From NCBI GenBank assembly GCA_902787375.1, contig CADAGD010000009.1:1-39687 (forward strand): a DNA stretch of 39,687 bases, given 5' to 3'. The DNA is from an uncultured Eubacteriales bacterium. Its GTDB lineage: Bacteria; Bacillota; Clostridia; Christensenellales; CAG-138. The notes under the pieces were generated by a model that was not told the origin of the DNA, did no database searches, and worked only from the letters and a program-made list of their open reading frames with translations. Made by a program: the position numbers and the translations under genes. Positions within the stretch are counted from its first letter, which is position 1. Each line of letters starts with the position of its first letter. This document shows, in pieces, positions 1 through 6,810 of this stretch.

Positions 1-273
1 CGGCAGAAGCGGAACAGGCTCTTTCCCGAGAAATATCCTGCATCTTGTACTCATACTTTTCGGAGCGGCTATGACCGTATCGGCTTTAAGCAGTTTTTTT
101 ACATCTTTGGGTGAAAAATGATCCCCATGAGGATGCGTGAAAAGAATAAGATCAGCGTCATGCGGTGTACCGCTTACAGATATCGGGTCTATGTATACGA
201 CCTTGCTGCTGTTTATACGTATTCCGCTGTGATCAATTACTTCAATACTTTCAAGAACACTTTGTTTAAACAT
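1..273 (-). CDS. MBL-fold metallo-hydrolase, partial (3' end off the window)
   Basis: The 91 visible residues begin MFKQSVLESIEVIDHSGIRI and include THPHGDHFSP (around residues 47-56), the HxHxDH zinc-binding signature of the metallo-beta-lactamase fold. The strand leading to it (SKVVYIDPI) fits the small UlaG-like hydrolases that act on phosphorylated or cyclic substrates, but the substrate cannot be told. Two in-frame ATGs exist, at 279 and 273. The ribosome binding site AAGGGAG sits almost against the first and 7 bases from the second, so 273 is preferred. A good promoter lies at 399-427 and the leader contains a 9-bp hairpin. The C-terminal part of the protein lies beyond base 1. Confidence 0.8.
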   Translation of the reverse strand, partial: MFKQSVLESIEVIDHSGIRINSSKVVYIDPISVSGTPHDADLILFTHPHGDHFSPKDVKKLLKADTVIAAPKSMSTRCRIFLGKEPVPLLP

Positions 274-323
274 TTCCATACTCCCTTTGTATCGCTTTTC
301 GGATTCCTAATAACCCACGTTGC

Positions 324-350
324 GGTCAGCAGAACAAAATGCTGCTGACC
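324..350 (-). other. 9-bp perfect hairpin in the leader of the MBL gene
   Basis: GGTCAGCAG (324-332) and CTGCTGACC (342-350) form a perfect stem with a 9-base loop. It lies between the minus-strand promoter at 399-427 and the start codon at 273, so it would be in the 5' leader. No run of T follows it on the minus strand, so it is not a standard terminator for that transcript. On the plus strand it is followed by TTATAATTTT. Its role is unknown. Confidence 0.4.
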
Positions 351-398
351 TTATAATTTTCATAATTTGTTATAACTGTCAAATTATTTATTGTATGT

Positions 399-427
399 AT
401 TATACCACAATTCATTTCCGAGGTCAA
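399..427 (-). promoter_or_regulatory. SigA-type promoter of the MBL gene
   Basis: Read on the minus strand, TTGACC (427-422), a 17-base spacer and TATAAT (404-399) form a near-consensus promoter, with TGG just before the -10 giving an extended -10 element. Transcription would start near 392 and leave a leader of about 119 bases. Confidence 0.7.
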
Positions 428-507
428 GCATTTGTTCAATATTTAAGAAAACTCCCGGCTGAGAGTTCTTAATATTATCCTCTTATTCATAAGTTTCCCT
501 ACACAAA

Positions 508-535
508 AAGGCATCCATCAAGCGATGAATGCCTT
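508..535 (-). terminator. Rho-independent terminator downstream of the first tetR
   Basis: On the minus strand AAGGCATTCATC, loop GCTT, GATGGATGCCTT, then TTTGTG. The stem has 12 positions with one mismatch and is followed by a T-rich tract. It is about 290 bases downstream of the tetR stop at 825 and faces the right way for it. Confidence 0.6.
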
Positions 536-543
536 AAATCTTT

Positions 544-574
544 GTTAGTTACCCGTTAGTTACGTGTTAGTTAC
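544..574. repeat. Three direct repeats GTTAGTTAC at 11-bp period
   Basis: GTTAGTTAC occurs at 544-552, 555-563 and 566-574, each copy separated by two bases (CC, then GT). The period is 11 bases, about one helical turn, so a protein bound to each copy would sit on the same face of the DNA. Such arrays occur as arm-type sites of tyrosine integrases and as repressor iterons. Which applies here cannot be decided from the window. Confidence 0.6.
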
Positions 575-824
575 CGTCCGAAATTCACCATATTTCAGAT
601 AAACCCAAACCGAACAAAACAGCGTAAATACGTGATTTTGAACACTCCCAATAGGGATAAAATTATCTCTTTGTTAACGCTTGCCTATCTTTAGCCCCCG
701 TAAATAGGCACTTTTAAGACACTTTGGGTGCTGTACGGGTGCTACGCAACAAGACCTACGTGCACTCACACGTTTTTTAATCACTTACATAGCCTCAGAT
801 ATATCCAATCCTCATTAAGACTAT

Positions 825-1364
825 TTATATCCTGAGACTTTCAAAATAAAAATCACTTATTTCTTCCGGTTTATACTCGTTGTGACCTTTCAGCCACCAC
901 CTGACGGTTTCGGCAAAACTGCTGACAGCAAAATCAAGAGCATAATCGTGAGGCACATCACCGCTTACAGAAATATGCTCGTCGAATACACGATAGAGAT
1001 ATTCTTTCAGGTAGCGCAGGAATATCTCACCGCATTCTCCGCTGAACAACCCCCTAATGCTCTGTTGTTTTTCTTGCAGATGATAAAGGATATGTGTGAT
1101 CCTGTCACGGAAAGAGCTGTGATGTGAAAAGTCATGGTTTTCCTCAGACAAGATCTCCTCTGAGAAAACATGATCGAATATATCTGTGCATAACGCTTTG
1201 AGAAGCTCGTCCTTCGTCTCAAAGTGTGCATAGAAAGTGCTTCTGCCGATGTCAGCCTCGTCTATGATGTCCTGAATAGTCACAGATGTGTATGTTTTTC
1301 TTTCAAGCAAGGCTGAGAATGCCGTGAAAATCATGCTTCTCGTTCTGCGCTGTCGTCTGTCCAT
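825..1364 (-). CDS. TetR/AcrR-family transcriptional regulator
   Basis: A 179-residue protein with an N-terminal TetR DNA-binding domain: MDRRQRRTRSMIFTAFSALL, followed by the helix-turn-helix TSVTIQDIIDEADIGRSTFY and the usual AHFETKDELL after it. The C-terminal ligand-binding half is not specific enough to name an inducer. An ATG seven codons earlier (1385) has no ribosome binding site, while the ATG at 1364 has AGAGG six bases upstream, so 1364 is preferred. It is divergent from the methyltransferase-permease pair, and the 12-bp inverted repeat between them is a good candidate for its operator. It probably represses that pair and itself. Confidence 0.85.
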   Translation of the reverse strand: MDRRQRRTRSMIFTAFSALLERKTYTSVTIQDIIDEADIGRSTFYAHFETKDELLKALCTDIFDHVFSEEILSEENHDFSHHSSFRDRITHILYHLQEKQQSIRGLFSGECGEIFLRYLKEYLYRVFDEHISVSGDVPHDYALDFAVSSFAETVRWWLKGHNEYKPEEISDFYFESLRI

Positions 1365-1395
1365 GATATGCCTCTTTTCGTACATTTTTCGCTTT

Positions 1396-1472
1396 TTGTT
1401 CGGTATCGTACCTTTGGTTTAATTCGGTTATTGAAACACCGACATTTCCTTGTTATAATAGATACCGAACAA
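1396..1472. promoter_or_regulatory. Inverted 12-bp repeat, likely TetR operator pair
   Basis: TTGTTCGGTATC (1396-1407) is repeated exactly in inverse orientation as GATACCGAACAA (1461-1472), 53 bases apart. The right copy covers the expected start point of the plus-strand promoter. The left copy lies just before the tetR gene. A third partial match, TTCGGTTA, is at 1424-1431. The position between a TetR gene and a divergent operon points to operator function. Confidence 0.6.
1431..1459 (+). promoter_or_regulatory. Promoter of the methyltransferase-permease pair
   Basis: TTGAAA (1431-1436), 17-base spacer, TATAAT (1454-1459). The expected start point near 1466 falls inside the right copy of the inverted repeat, consistent with repression by the divergent TetR protein. 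Confidence 0.7.
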
Positions 1473-1532
1473 TATGTACGTTATTGAATATATCATAACA
1501 TAACAAACAGCGTTTGTCAAGGAGGGTAAGTC

Positions 1533-2126
1533 ATGGGCGAAAAGAGAGATTTCAAATTCGATAAGAAGGCTGAGAAATATGATGATGGCTATGAAGGTAG
1601 GTTCTCCGAAAAGTTCTATGAACTGGTGATAGAAAATGTTTCTCTGTCCGATGGCATGAATATACTTGATATGGGCTGCGGTACCGGAACGATATTGTAC
1701 CGCCTTTCGCAGAAATGCAGCATCAACGGCTATGGCATAGATGTTGAGGAAAAGATGCTTGAACAGGCAAGAAAGAAATGTCCGGATATGCAGACAATGA
1801 ACTGCTCCTGCGACTCTACGCCTTTTGATGACGGAAGCTTTGATGGGATTGTGGCTTGTATGGCATACCATCATTTTCCCGACAAGGACGGCTTTTCAAA
1901 AGAATGTGCAAGGCTTTTGAAAAAGGGCGGCAGACTGTATATTGCAGATCCGAAACTGCCTTTGCCCTTACGCAAGGCGGTAAATACTGCCCTTGAGATT
2001 CACAAGGTACACGGCAGAATCTATACCGCCGATGAAGTAACCGCCAACTTTTCGGAGTACGGATTTAGGAAAGTATATGACAAGTCTGATGCTTACGCTC
2101 AGATCATCTGTCTTGAACGGATATGA
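1533..2126 (+). CDS. Class I SAM-dependent methyltransferase
   Basis: A 197-residue protein with the Rossmann-like SAM-binding fold: motif I ILDMGCGTGT (about residues 44-53), motif II acidic end YGIDVEEKML, a post-II region DSTPFDDGSFDGIVACMAYHHF and LKKGGRLYIADP. This arrangement is that of the UbiE/BioC-like methyltransferase_11 group. The substrate is not evident. The start is supported by AAGGAGGG 8 bases upstream. The stop overlaps the start of the permease gene by four bases (ATGA), so the two are translationally coupled. The pairing with an efflux-type permease under a TetR regulator suggests modification and export of, or resistance to, a small toxic compound, but this is inference. 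Confidence 0.85.
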   Translation: MGEKRDFKFDKKAEKYDDGYEGRFSEKFYELVIENVSLSDGMNILDMGCGTGTILYRLSQKCSINGYGIDVEEKMLEQARKKCPDMQTMNCSCDSTPFDDGSFDGIVACMAYHHFPDKDGFSKECARLLKKGGRLYIADPKLPLPLRKAVNTALEIHKVHGRIYTADEVTANFSEYGFRKVYDKSDAYAQIICLERI

Positions 2127-3001
2127 AGAACGATAAAGTTACAGCCGTCTGCTATGCGATAGCGGCAGCGGTGTTCTATGCCCTGAACGTGCCATGCTCG
2201 AAACTTCTGCTTGATAAGATTGCTCCAACATTCATGGCGGCTTTTCTGTATCTTGGTGCAGGAATTGGCGTTAGCATCATGTACCTGTTTCATCATAGGC
2301 ATGAATCTCCGACGGAACGACTTGAAAAGAAAGATATGCCGTACACAGTCGGAATGGTTCTGCTTGACATCATCGCACCGATTCTGCTTATGCTCGGCGT
2401 GAAACTCGGCACTTCTGCAAACGCTTCTTTGCTTGGTAATTTTGAGATTGTTGCTACCACTATTATCGCTTTGCTTATCTTCAAAGAAAAGGTCAGCCGT
2501 AAGTTGTGGACAGCAATAGGATTTATTACGTTGTCGAGCATTATCCTCTCTTTCAGCGGTGAGGACAGCTTTTCTTTCTCTGTCGGCTCACTGCTTGTTC
2601 TTGGGGCGACTGCCTGTTGGGGACTGGAGAACAACTGTACAAGGAGCATATCGGAGAAAAGCACATATCAGATCGTTACGATCAAAGGCTTCGGTTCGGG
2701 TATAGGTTCGCTAATCGTAGCAATGACACTCGGTGAATCTCTGCCTGAGATACGATATATCTTGCCTGCGGTATTACTCGGATTTGTAGCATATGGACTT
2801 AGTATCTTCACATATATCAGGGCGCAGAAAACGCTCGGTGCCGCCAAAACAAGTGCATTTTACGCTGTTGCTCCGTTTATAGGTGCGTTGCTGTCATTTG
2901 TATTTCTGCGTGAATCCCTGACAACGGCTTATACCATTGCCTTAGTTATCATGATTATCGGAACAGTTTTTGTTGTTTCGGATACGCTTGTAAGTACATA
3001 G
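2123..3001 (+). CDS. EamA/DMT-superfamily permease
   Basis: A 292-residue membrane protein with about ten hydrophobic segments arranged as two EamA repeats (roughly residues 5-145 and 155-288). Typical features are the N-terminal AIAAAVFYALNVPCSK and the repeat-end pattern PFIGALLSFVFLRESLT. Members of the drug/metabolite transporter family move small organic molecules out of or into the cell. The gene starts within the last codons of the methyltransferase gene. By eye, the trio 825-3001 uses more A/T-ending codons than the ribosomal and housekeeping genes to its right, which fits acquisition by transfer. It ends at a bidirectional terminator shared with rpsI. Confidence 0.85.
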   Translation: MKNDKVTAVCYAIAAAVFYALNVPCSKLLLDKIAPTFMAAFLYLGAGIGVSIMYLFHHRHESPTERLEKKDMPYTVGMVLLDIIAPILLMLGVKLGTSANASLLGNFEIVATTIIALLIFKEKVSRKLWTAIGFITLSSIILSFSGEDSFSFSVGSLLVLGATACWGLENNCTRSISEKSTYQIVTIKGFGSGIGSLIVAMTLGESLPEIRYILPAVLLGFVAYGLSIFTYIRAQKTLGAAKTSAFYAVAPFIGALLSFVFLRESLTTAYTIALVIMIIGTVFVVSDTLVST

Positions 3002-3019
3002 CTGTGCTATAAATCTAAG

Positions 3020-3052
3020 AAAACCTCGCAAACGCAGTGTTTACGAGGTTTT
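3020..3052. terminator. Bidirectional terminator between the permease gene and rpsI
   Basis: AAAACCTCG (3020-3028) pairs with CGAGGTTTT (3044-3052), with a further four-base-pair inner stem (AAAC/GTTT) after one mismatch. The plus strand continues in TTTCGTTGTTTTT, and the minus strand runs into TTTTC, so it can serve both convergent genes. Confidence 0.75.
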
Positions 3053-3088
3053 TCGTTGTTTTTGATAAAAAAGTAAGTTCGCGACTGA

Positions 3089-3484
3089 TTAACGCTTGCT
3101 GAACTGAGGAGCGCGACGTGCGGCCTTCAAGCCATACTTCTTACGTTCTTTCATTCTGGGGTCACGGGTAAGGAATCCTGCCTTTTTAAGCTGGCCGCGA
3201 AGCTCAGGATTAACATTGAGCAGAGCGCGGGAGATGCCGTGACGGATGGCGCCTGCCTGACCTGTGAAGCCGCCGCCATAAACATTTACAAGAACATCAA
3301 ACTTGCCGAGTGTATCGGTGAGCTTGAGGGGATCACGAACGATCATCTTGAGGGTCTCATATCCGAAATAATCGTCGATGTCCCTCTTATTGATTGTGAT
3401 AACGCCGGTTCCGGGAACGAGGCGAACTCTGGCAACAGACTTTTTACGTCTGCCTGTACCAAGATACTGTGTAACGGATGCCAT
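3089..3484 (-). CDS. rpsI: 30S ribosomal protein S9
   Basis: A 131-residue protein with the full S9 signature: [19 protein letters not shown] near the N-terminus, [20 protein letters not shown] in the middle and the conserved basic C-terminal tail ending PQFSKR that reaches the ribosomal P site. Length is normal for the family. It follows rplM by 20 bases with its own AGGAGG site and is co-transcribed with it, the usual bacterial order. Confidence 0.98.
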   Translation of the reverse strand: MASVTQYLGTGRRKKSVARVRLVPGTGVITINKRDIDDYFGYETLKMIVRDPLKLTDTLGKFDVLVNVYGGGFTGQAGAIRHGISRALLNVNPELRGQLKKAGFLTRDPRMKERKKYGLKAARRAPQFSKR

Positions 3485-3504
3485 AAATCTTTTCCTCCTC
3501 CCAA

Positions 3505-3936
3505 TTATTTAAGCACGAGAACCTCAGGCTTCTGAGCGGCATGCTTATGTTCGGTACCGCGATAGATGCGAACCTTTGTGAGCATCTGCCTGCCAAGAGG
3601 GCCCTTGGGCATCATGCAGCGTATTGCTTCGTAAACGGCAAATTCGGGCTTCTTAGCCATGAGATCACGATACTTGACTTCCTTGAGTCCGCCGGGATAA
3701 CCGCTGTGATGACGGTAAAGCTTCTCATCAAGCTTCCTGCCGGTAAGGACGACCTTATCCGCGTTGAGTATTATAACGTGATCGCCGCAGTCAACGTGCG
3801 GAGTAAAAATGGGCTTATGCTTGCCACGGAGTATTGCGGCAACCTGAGACGCGAGACGACCAAGCACCATGCCCTCTGCGTCAACGATATACCACTTGCG
3901 CTCCATGGTCTCTGCCTTTGCCATATAGCTCTTCAT
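3505..3936 (-). CDS. rplM: 50S ribosomal protein L13
   Basis: A 143-residue protein containing the L13 hallmarks [19 protein letters not shown], the HxxGYPGGLK segment ([12 protein letters not shown]) and the [11 protein letters not shown] motif. L13 is an early-assembly protein of the large subunit. The start at 3936 has GGAGG seven bases upstream. It is the first gene of the rplM-rpsI operon and has a near-consensus promoter at 4047-4075. Confidence 0.98.
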   Translation of the reverse strand: MKSYMAKAETMERKWYIVDAEGMVLGRLASQVAAILRGKHKPIFTPHVDCGDHVIILNADKVVLTGRKLDEKLYRHHSGYPGGLKEVKYRDLMAKKPEFAVYEAIRCMMPKGPLGRQMLTKVRIYRGTEHKHAAQKPEVLVLK

Positions 3937-4040
3937 GCAATGACCTCCATTGGTAGTACAAATTAATATTATCTGCGCTTATAATGGAAACATCACGTTC
4001 GGGGCTTGTGACCGTGCTACTCCACCATAAACAAAGCACA
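3937..4040 (-). promoter_or_regulatory. rplM-rpsI leader, possible L13 autoregulatory leader
   Basis: About 100 bases of leader lie between the promoter and the rplM start. It contains short complementary segments (GTGCT with AGTAGCAC; TCAC with GTGA) that could form two small hairpins. L13 leaders with autoregulatory hairpins are known in Firmicutes. I could not match this to the published consensus by eye, so only position and folding support it. Confidence 0.35.
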
Positions 4041-4046
4041 AGTGAG

Positions 4047-4075
4047 ATTATAATCCAATTCACCTGTGCTGTCAA
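4047..4075 (-). promoter_or_regulatory. Strong promoter of rplM-rpsI
   Basis: On the minus strand TTGACA (4075-4070), 17-base spacer, TATAAT (4052-4047): a consensus SigA promoter, as expected for ribosomal protein genes. Confidence 0.85.
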
Positions 4076-4121
4076 GTATTTATAGTCCAAAAAAGTCTAT
4101 TTCAGCCAATATATTTGCTCT

Positions 4122-4147
4122 GAAAACCGGATGCGGAACATGCCCGG
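4122..4147 (-). terminator. Possible terminator after the second tetR
   Basis: On the minus strand CCGGGCATG, loop TTCCG, CATCCGG followed by TTTTC. The stem contains a two-base bulge, so it is weaker than the other terminators here. It lies about 30 bases past the tetR stop and upstream of the rplM promoter. Confidence 0.4.
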
Positions 4148-4176
4148 CTCAATGGCTTTCCGCTGCCCGGCGGAGC

Positions 4177-4731
4177 CTATTTCAATGTGTTGAGAACCGC
4201 GTGCCGGAGGTTTGAAAGACGTTCACCGAGTCTGCTTTCCTCTGCGCCAACGGCTATTGCCGCACCGTAGACCAGCGACCTGACTATGAATATCCTGCTC
4301 CTCAACTCGTCCTTTGTCAGCTCATGTTTTCTGCCGTAAATGACAAACAATCTCCTGAGCGGAACGCTTGTGCCAACCGATAGAGACGCGTTCGGCTCAT
4401 CAAGACCTGTCTGCTTTATAAGCAGGACGGACTTGAAATGAGGATTATCACTCAGGAATGAGACATAGTTCACCGCGCATTCCGCAATGACATTCTCAAC
4501 GGGACGCTTGTAGTTTACAACGGTTTTAAGCTTTTCTATCCATTTATCGTTTACATAGGCTACCATTGCCGAAAACAGCTCCTGTTTCCCCGCAAAATGC
4601 TTATATGGCGCCGCACATGAAACTCCACATGACGACGCGACTCTTCGCAATGAGAAACCACGCATCCCATAGGAGCGCAATTCCTCTATGCCCGCCAATA
4701 TCAGTTTTTCCTTTGTCGAAATCTCACCCAT
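4177..4731 (-). CDS. TetR/AcrR-family transcriptional regulator
   Basis: A 184-residue regulator. The N-terminal domain MGEISTKEKLILAGIEELRS plus the helix-turn-helix FSLRRVASSCGVSCAAPYKHF and GKQELFSAM follow the TetR pattern. The C-terminal half is a generic ligand-binding domain. A GTG at 4737 is also in frame but overlaps the ribosome binding site AGGAG; the ATG at 4731 stands five to six bases from it and is preferred. No divergent partner gene is immediately adjacent: the next gene upstream, the dehydrogenase, is on the same strand and ends about 320 bases away. Its target is therefore unclear; autoregulation is likely. Confidence 0.85.
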   Translation of the reverse strand: MGEISTKEKLILAGIEELRSYGMRGFSLRRVASSCGVSCAAPYKHFAGKQELFSAMVAYVNDKWIEKLKTVVNYKRPVENVIAECAVNYVSFLSDNPHFKSVLLIKQTGLDEPNASLSVGTSVPLRRLFVIYGRKHELTKDELRSRIFIVRSLVYGAAIAVGAEESRLGERLSNLRHAVLNTLK

Positions 4732-4737
4732 AAGCAC

Positions 4738-5052
4738 TCCTTATAATTACCTTTTTTGCAAATGCAATAAAGTCCGAAGAAGCTTTTTATGAATAAAGCA
4801 ACTTCCTCCGAGCATTAAAGCCAATCAACCTTGTTTTTGTATTATACCACAGCGATTCTTTTTTTTCAGTAAAAATTGGATTTGACCAACTATTGTCAAA
4901 ATTCCGCTATTCTCTTTTAAAAAGGCGTCAAGTGTTGCCGTGCGCTGTGTGCCAAGGTTTGATTGGATCAAAGCTTTCGAGCAATTTTGCCGCTTTCAGC
5001 CGTGATTATCTGTACATTGAGCCGCAAGCTGCCCCGCGCGATTAACGGCTGC
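4738..5052. other. Gene-free interval between the second tetR and the dehydrogenase
   Basis: This interval of about 315 bases holds a probable tetR promoter (4841-4849) and an imperfect 20-bp palindrome, TTTGAC-N8-GTCAAA, at 4881-4900 that could be an operator for the TetR protein. The AT-rich part near 4855-4867 has a run of T on the plus strand. No gene or RNA was recognised, and no clear terminator was seen for the dehydrogenase. Confidence 0.5.
4841..4849 (-). promoter_or_regulatory. Extended -10 promoter of the second tetR
   Basis: On the minus strand TGTGGTATAAT gives TG-n-TATAAT, an extended -10 element; TATAAT occupies 4846-4841. The -35 region (CTGAAA at 17 bases) is poor. The palindrome at 4881-4900 lies just upstream. 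Confidence 0.5.
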
Positions 5053-6015
5053 TCATGCCCTGTTGTCGTTCCGCCTGTAGCCTGTCGCGCCGTCAACTAT
5101 GTTAAGAAGCTGTTCGCCGGCAACGAACCTGCGCAGGTTTTCAGACGATATCTTTATTATTCTGTCAAGCGTCTGGGGCAAATGGAAAAATCCCGAAATA
5201 TGCGGCGTAATGAACACATTGGGAGTATGCCAGAGCGGATGCTCGGCGGGAAGCGGCTCAGGATCGGTAACATCGAGGGCTGCGCTTATGTGTCCTTCTT
5301 GGCATACCCTTTGCAGGGCATCCGTTACTATCGCCTTTCCTCTGCCCACATTTATCAGAATGGCACCCTTCTTCATAAGCCTCAAACGACGCTCATCCAT
5401 GAGTCCTGTTGCATTCTTCCCCGACGGGAGCGAGAGCGCGACCACATCGGCTCTCGGAAGCAGCTCGTCTATCTCATCAAGCGTGTGCATCTCATCGACG
5501 TATTCGGGCTTTTCCCTTACGGTGCGCCTTATACCCATCGTATATGCTCCCAGAAGCTTGCATTTCCTTGCAAATTCGCCGCCAATATCGCCCATTCCGA
5601 CCGACAGCACGACGGCATCCTCTATCGAAGTAACTCCTCCCTCATCATGCCAGAGCGCATTCCTCTGATTATCATAATACGGATAGAGCTTCTTCTTTAT
5701 CGAAAGCAACTGCGCAAGCATATGCTCGGATATGGCAAGTCCGTATGCGCCGCTTGAGTTCGCAAGCACAGCACCCTCCGGCATAAGCTCAGGATAACCG
5801 TCCGCGCCTGCCATATTGAGATGCAGCAGTTTAAGGCTCCGACATTCCGGCACAAGCGCATGGGGTATGTTTCCGATTATGACGTCGGCATCCCTGACGT
5901 CGTCCGGCACAAGCTCGTTCTGCTGTATGTAGCTGAATCTTCCATCCGGGCAAGCCGCCAAAAGCATGGACTTATGTTTTTCATTTACCGGGGGGGTTAC
6001 AAGTATTTTAAGCAT
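5053..6015 (-). CDS. D-isomer-specific 2-hydroxyacid dehydrogenase family protein
   Basis: A 320-residue NAD(P)-dependent oxidoreductase. The nucleotide-binding domain has the glycine motif VGMGDIG (about residues 139-145). The family's catalytic residues are present: Arg225 in INVGRGKAIV, Glu253 in DPEPLP and His272 in TPHISG. The N-terminal catalytic-domain half starts MLKILVTPPV. Such enzymes reduce 2-oxoacids to D-2-hydroxyacids or the reverse; glyoxylate/hydroxypyruvate-type and phosphoglycerate-type members look alike, so the substrate is open. The start has AGGAG ten bases upstream. It is divergent from the TIGR01440-family gene and not evidently in an operon. Confidence 0.88.
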   Translation of the reverse strand: MLKILVTPPVNEKHKSMLLAACPDGRFSYIQQNELVPDDVRDADVIIGNIPHALVPECRSLKLLHLNMAGADGYPELMPEGAVLANSSGAYGLAISEHMLAQLLSIKKKLYPYYDNQRNALWHDEGGVTSIEDAVVLSVGMGDIGGEFARKCKLLGAYTMGIRRTVREKPEYVDEMHTLDEIDELLPRADVVALSLPSGKNATGLMDERRLRLMKKGAILINVGRGKAIVTDALQRVCQEGHISAALDVTDPEPLPAEHPLWHTPNVFITPHISGFFHLPQTLDRIIKISSENLRRFVAGEQLLNIVDGATGYRRNDNRA

Positions 6016-6029
6016 ATTTTTGATTCTCC

Positions 6030-6058
6030 TTGCTTTTTTTTACCGTTAGCTATATAAT
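6030..6058 (+). promoter_or_regulatory. Promoter of the TIGR01440-family gene
   Basis: TTGCTT (6030-6035), 17-base spacer, TATAAT (6053-6058). The start point would be near 6065, so the GTG start at 6084 with GGAGG at 6071-6075 fits better than any codon further upstream. Confidence 0.65.
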
Positions 6059-6083
6059 AGCACTAATGACGGAGGTGATTCAA

Positions 6084-6680
6084 GTGTCTTTTTCGCTGGA
6101 AACGATAAAAAATCAGGCAAAGGCTGCCATTACGGAGCTTGTAAACTACGGGCAGGTCGGTTTGGAGTATGCCGGAACGTCCTCTCATAACATTCCCCCT
6201 CTCAAAGCGGGAGATATAGTTATAATCGGATGCAGTACAAGCAGGGTAGTCGGATACCATATGGGTACGCATTCAACCGAGGATATCGCAAAGGCCATAA
6301 TGGATGAGGTACTCCCCGTAATAAAGAGCCGCGGGCTTTATCTTGCCTGTCAATGCTGTGAGCATCTCAACCGCGCCGTTGTAGTCGAGCGCGAATGCAT
6401 GGAGAAATTCGGCTTTGAGCAGGTATGCGTCAAGCCCCGTCTTCATGCCGGCGGCGCGTGGAGCGTCAGGGCGACGGAGGTCTTTGATGAGCCGGTAGTC
6501 GTAGAGGATATTATGGGCAAGGCTTCCGCCGGAATGGATATTGGCGGAGTTCTTATAGGTATGCACATGCGCCGCGTCGCCGTTCCCGTTCATGCCGAAA
6601 ACGACCGCATTGGCGAAGCGAATGTCGTAATGGCAAGGGTTCGCCCCAAGCTCATAGGCGGCGCGAGAGCCGAGTATTGA
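6084..6680 (+). CDS. TIGR01440/UPF0340 (YwlG-like) family protein
   Basis: A 198-residue protein matching the conserved family of Bacillus YwlG: IIGCSTSRVVGYHMGTHST, LACQCCEHLNRAVVVER, the glycine/alanine segment LHAGGAWSVRATEVF, then ASAGMDIGGVLIGMHMRRVAVPV. The biochemical function of the family is unknown to me. The open frame extends upstream to 6030, but those codons overlap the promoter; the GTG at 6084 has GGAGG eight bases upstream and is chosen. It is a single-gene unit that converges with the anti-sigma-like gene and shares a terminator with it. Confidence 0.85.
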   Translation: MSFSLETIKNQAKAAITELVNYGQVGLEYAGTSSHNIPPLKAGDIVIIGCSTSRVVGYHMGTHSTEDIAKAIMDEVLPVIKSRGLYLACQCCEHLNRAVVVERECMEKFGFEQVCVKPRLHAGGAWSVRATEVFDEPVVVEDIMGKASAGMDIGGVLIGMHMRRVAVPVHAENDRIGEANVVMARVRPKLIGGARAEY

Positions 6681-6724
6681 TACGGCTTTAAGCCGCAGGC
6701 ACAGCTTTTATACCAAATAATTCA

Positions 6725-6753
6725 AAAGACCGGCGGTGGTTCCGTCGGTCTTT
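6725..6753. terminator. Terminator between the TIGR01440 gene and the sigma-factor operon
   Basis: AAAGACCGGCGG (6725-6736), loop TGGTT, CCGTCGGTCTTT (6742-6753): twelve pairs including one G-U. On the minus strand it is followed by TTGAATTATTT, giving a terminator for the sigma/anti-sigma pair. The plus strand lacks a T tract. Confidence 0.6.
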
Positions 6754-6810
6754 CCGTAAACATAGAAGACGCTCCGAGTGGCAATGGTTTTAACTCATCC
6801 AAGTCCGCAA

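Larger units (their letters stand above)
428..824. other. Gene-free stretch with repeats; possible scar of an integrated element
   Basis: I see no convincing gene here. The stretch holds a minus-strand terminator (508-535), three direct repeats of GTTAGTTAC at 11-base spacing (544-574), and a low-complexity part near 700-760 with a repeated GGGTGCT. In all reading frames stop codons come quickly, as in decayed sequence. The layout resembles the non-coding flank of a tyrosine-integrase element, but no integrase is present, so this is inference. Confidence 0.4.

Noticed and set aside
4141..4176. GC-rich hairpin directly after the second tetR stop as a terminator
   Set aside because: GGCTCCGC/GCGG-AA-AGCC can pair but has a bulge and no T tract; the next hairpin at 4122-4147 is followed by TTTT and was preferred.
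4963..5757. A 264-codon plus-strand frame opposite the hydroxyacid dehydrogenase
   Set aside because: The minus-strand protein has a complete NAD motif and catalytic residues; the plus-strand translation resembles no family.
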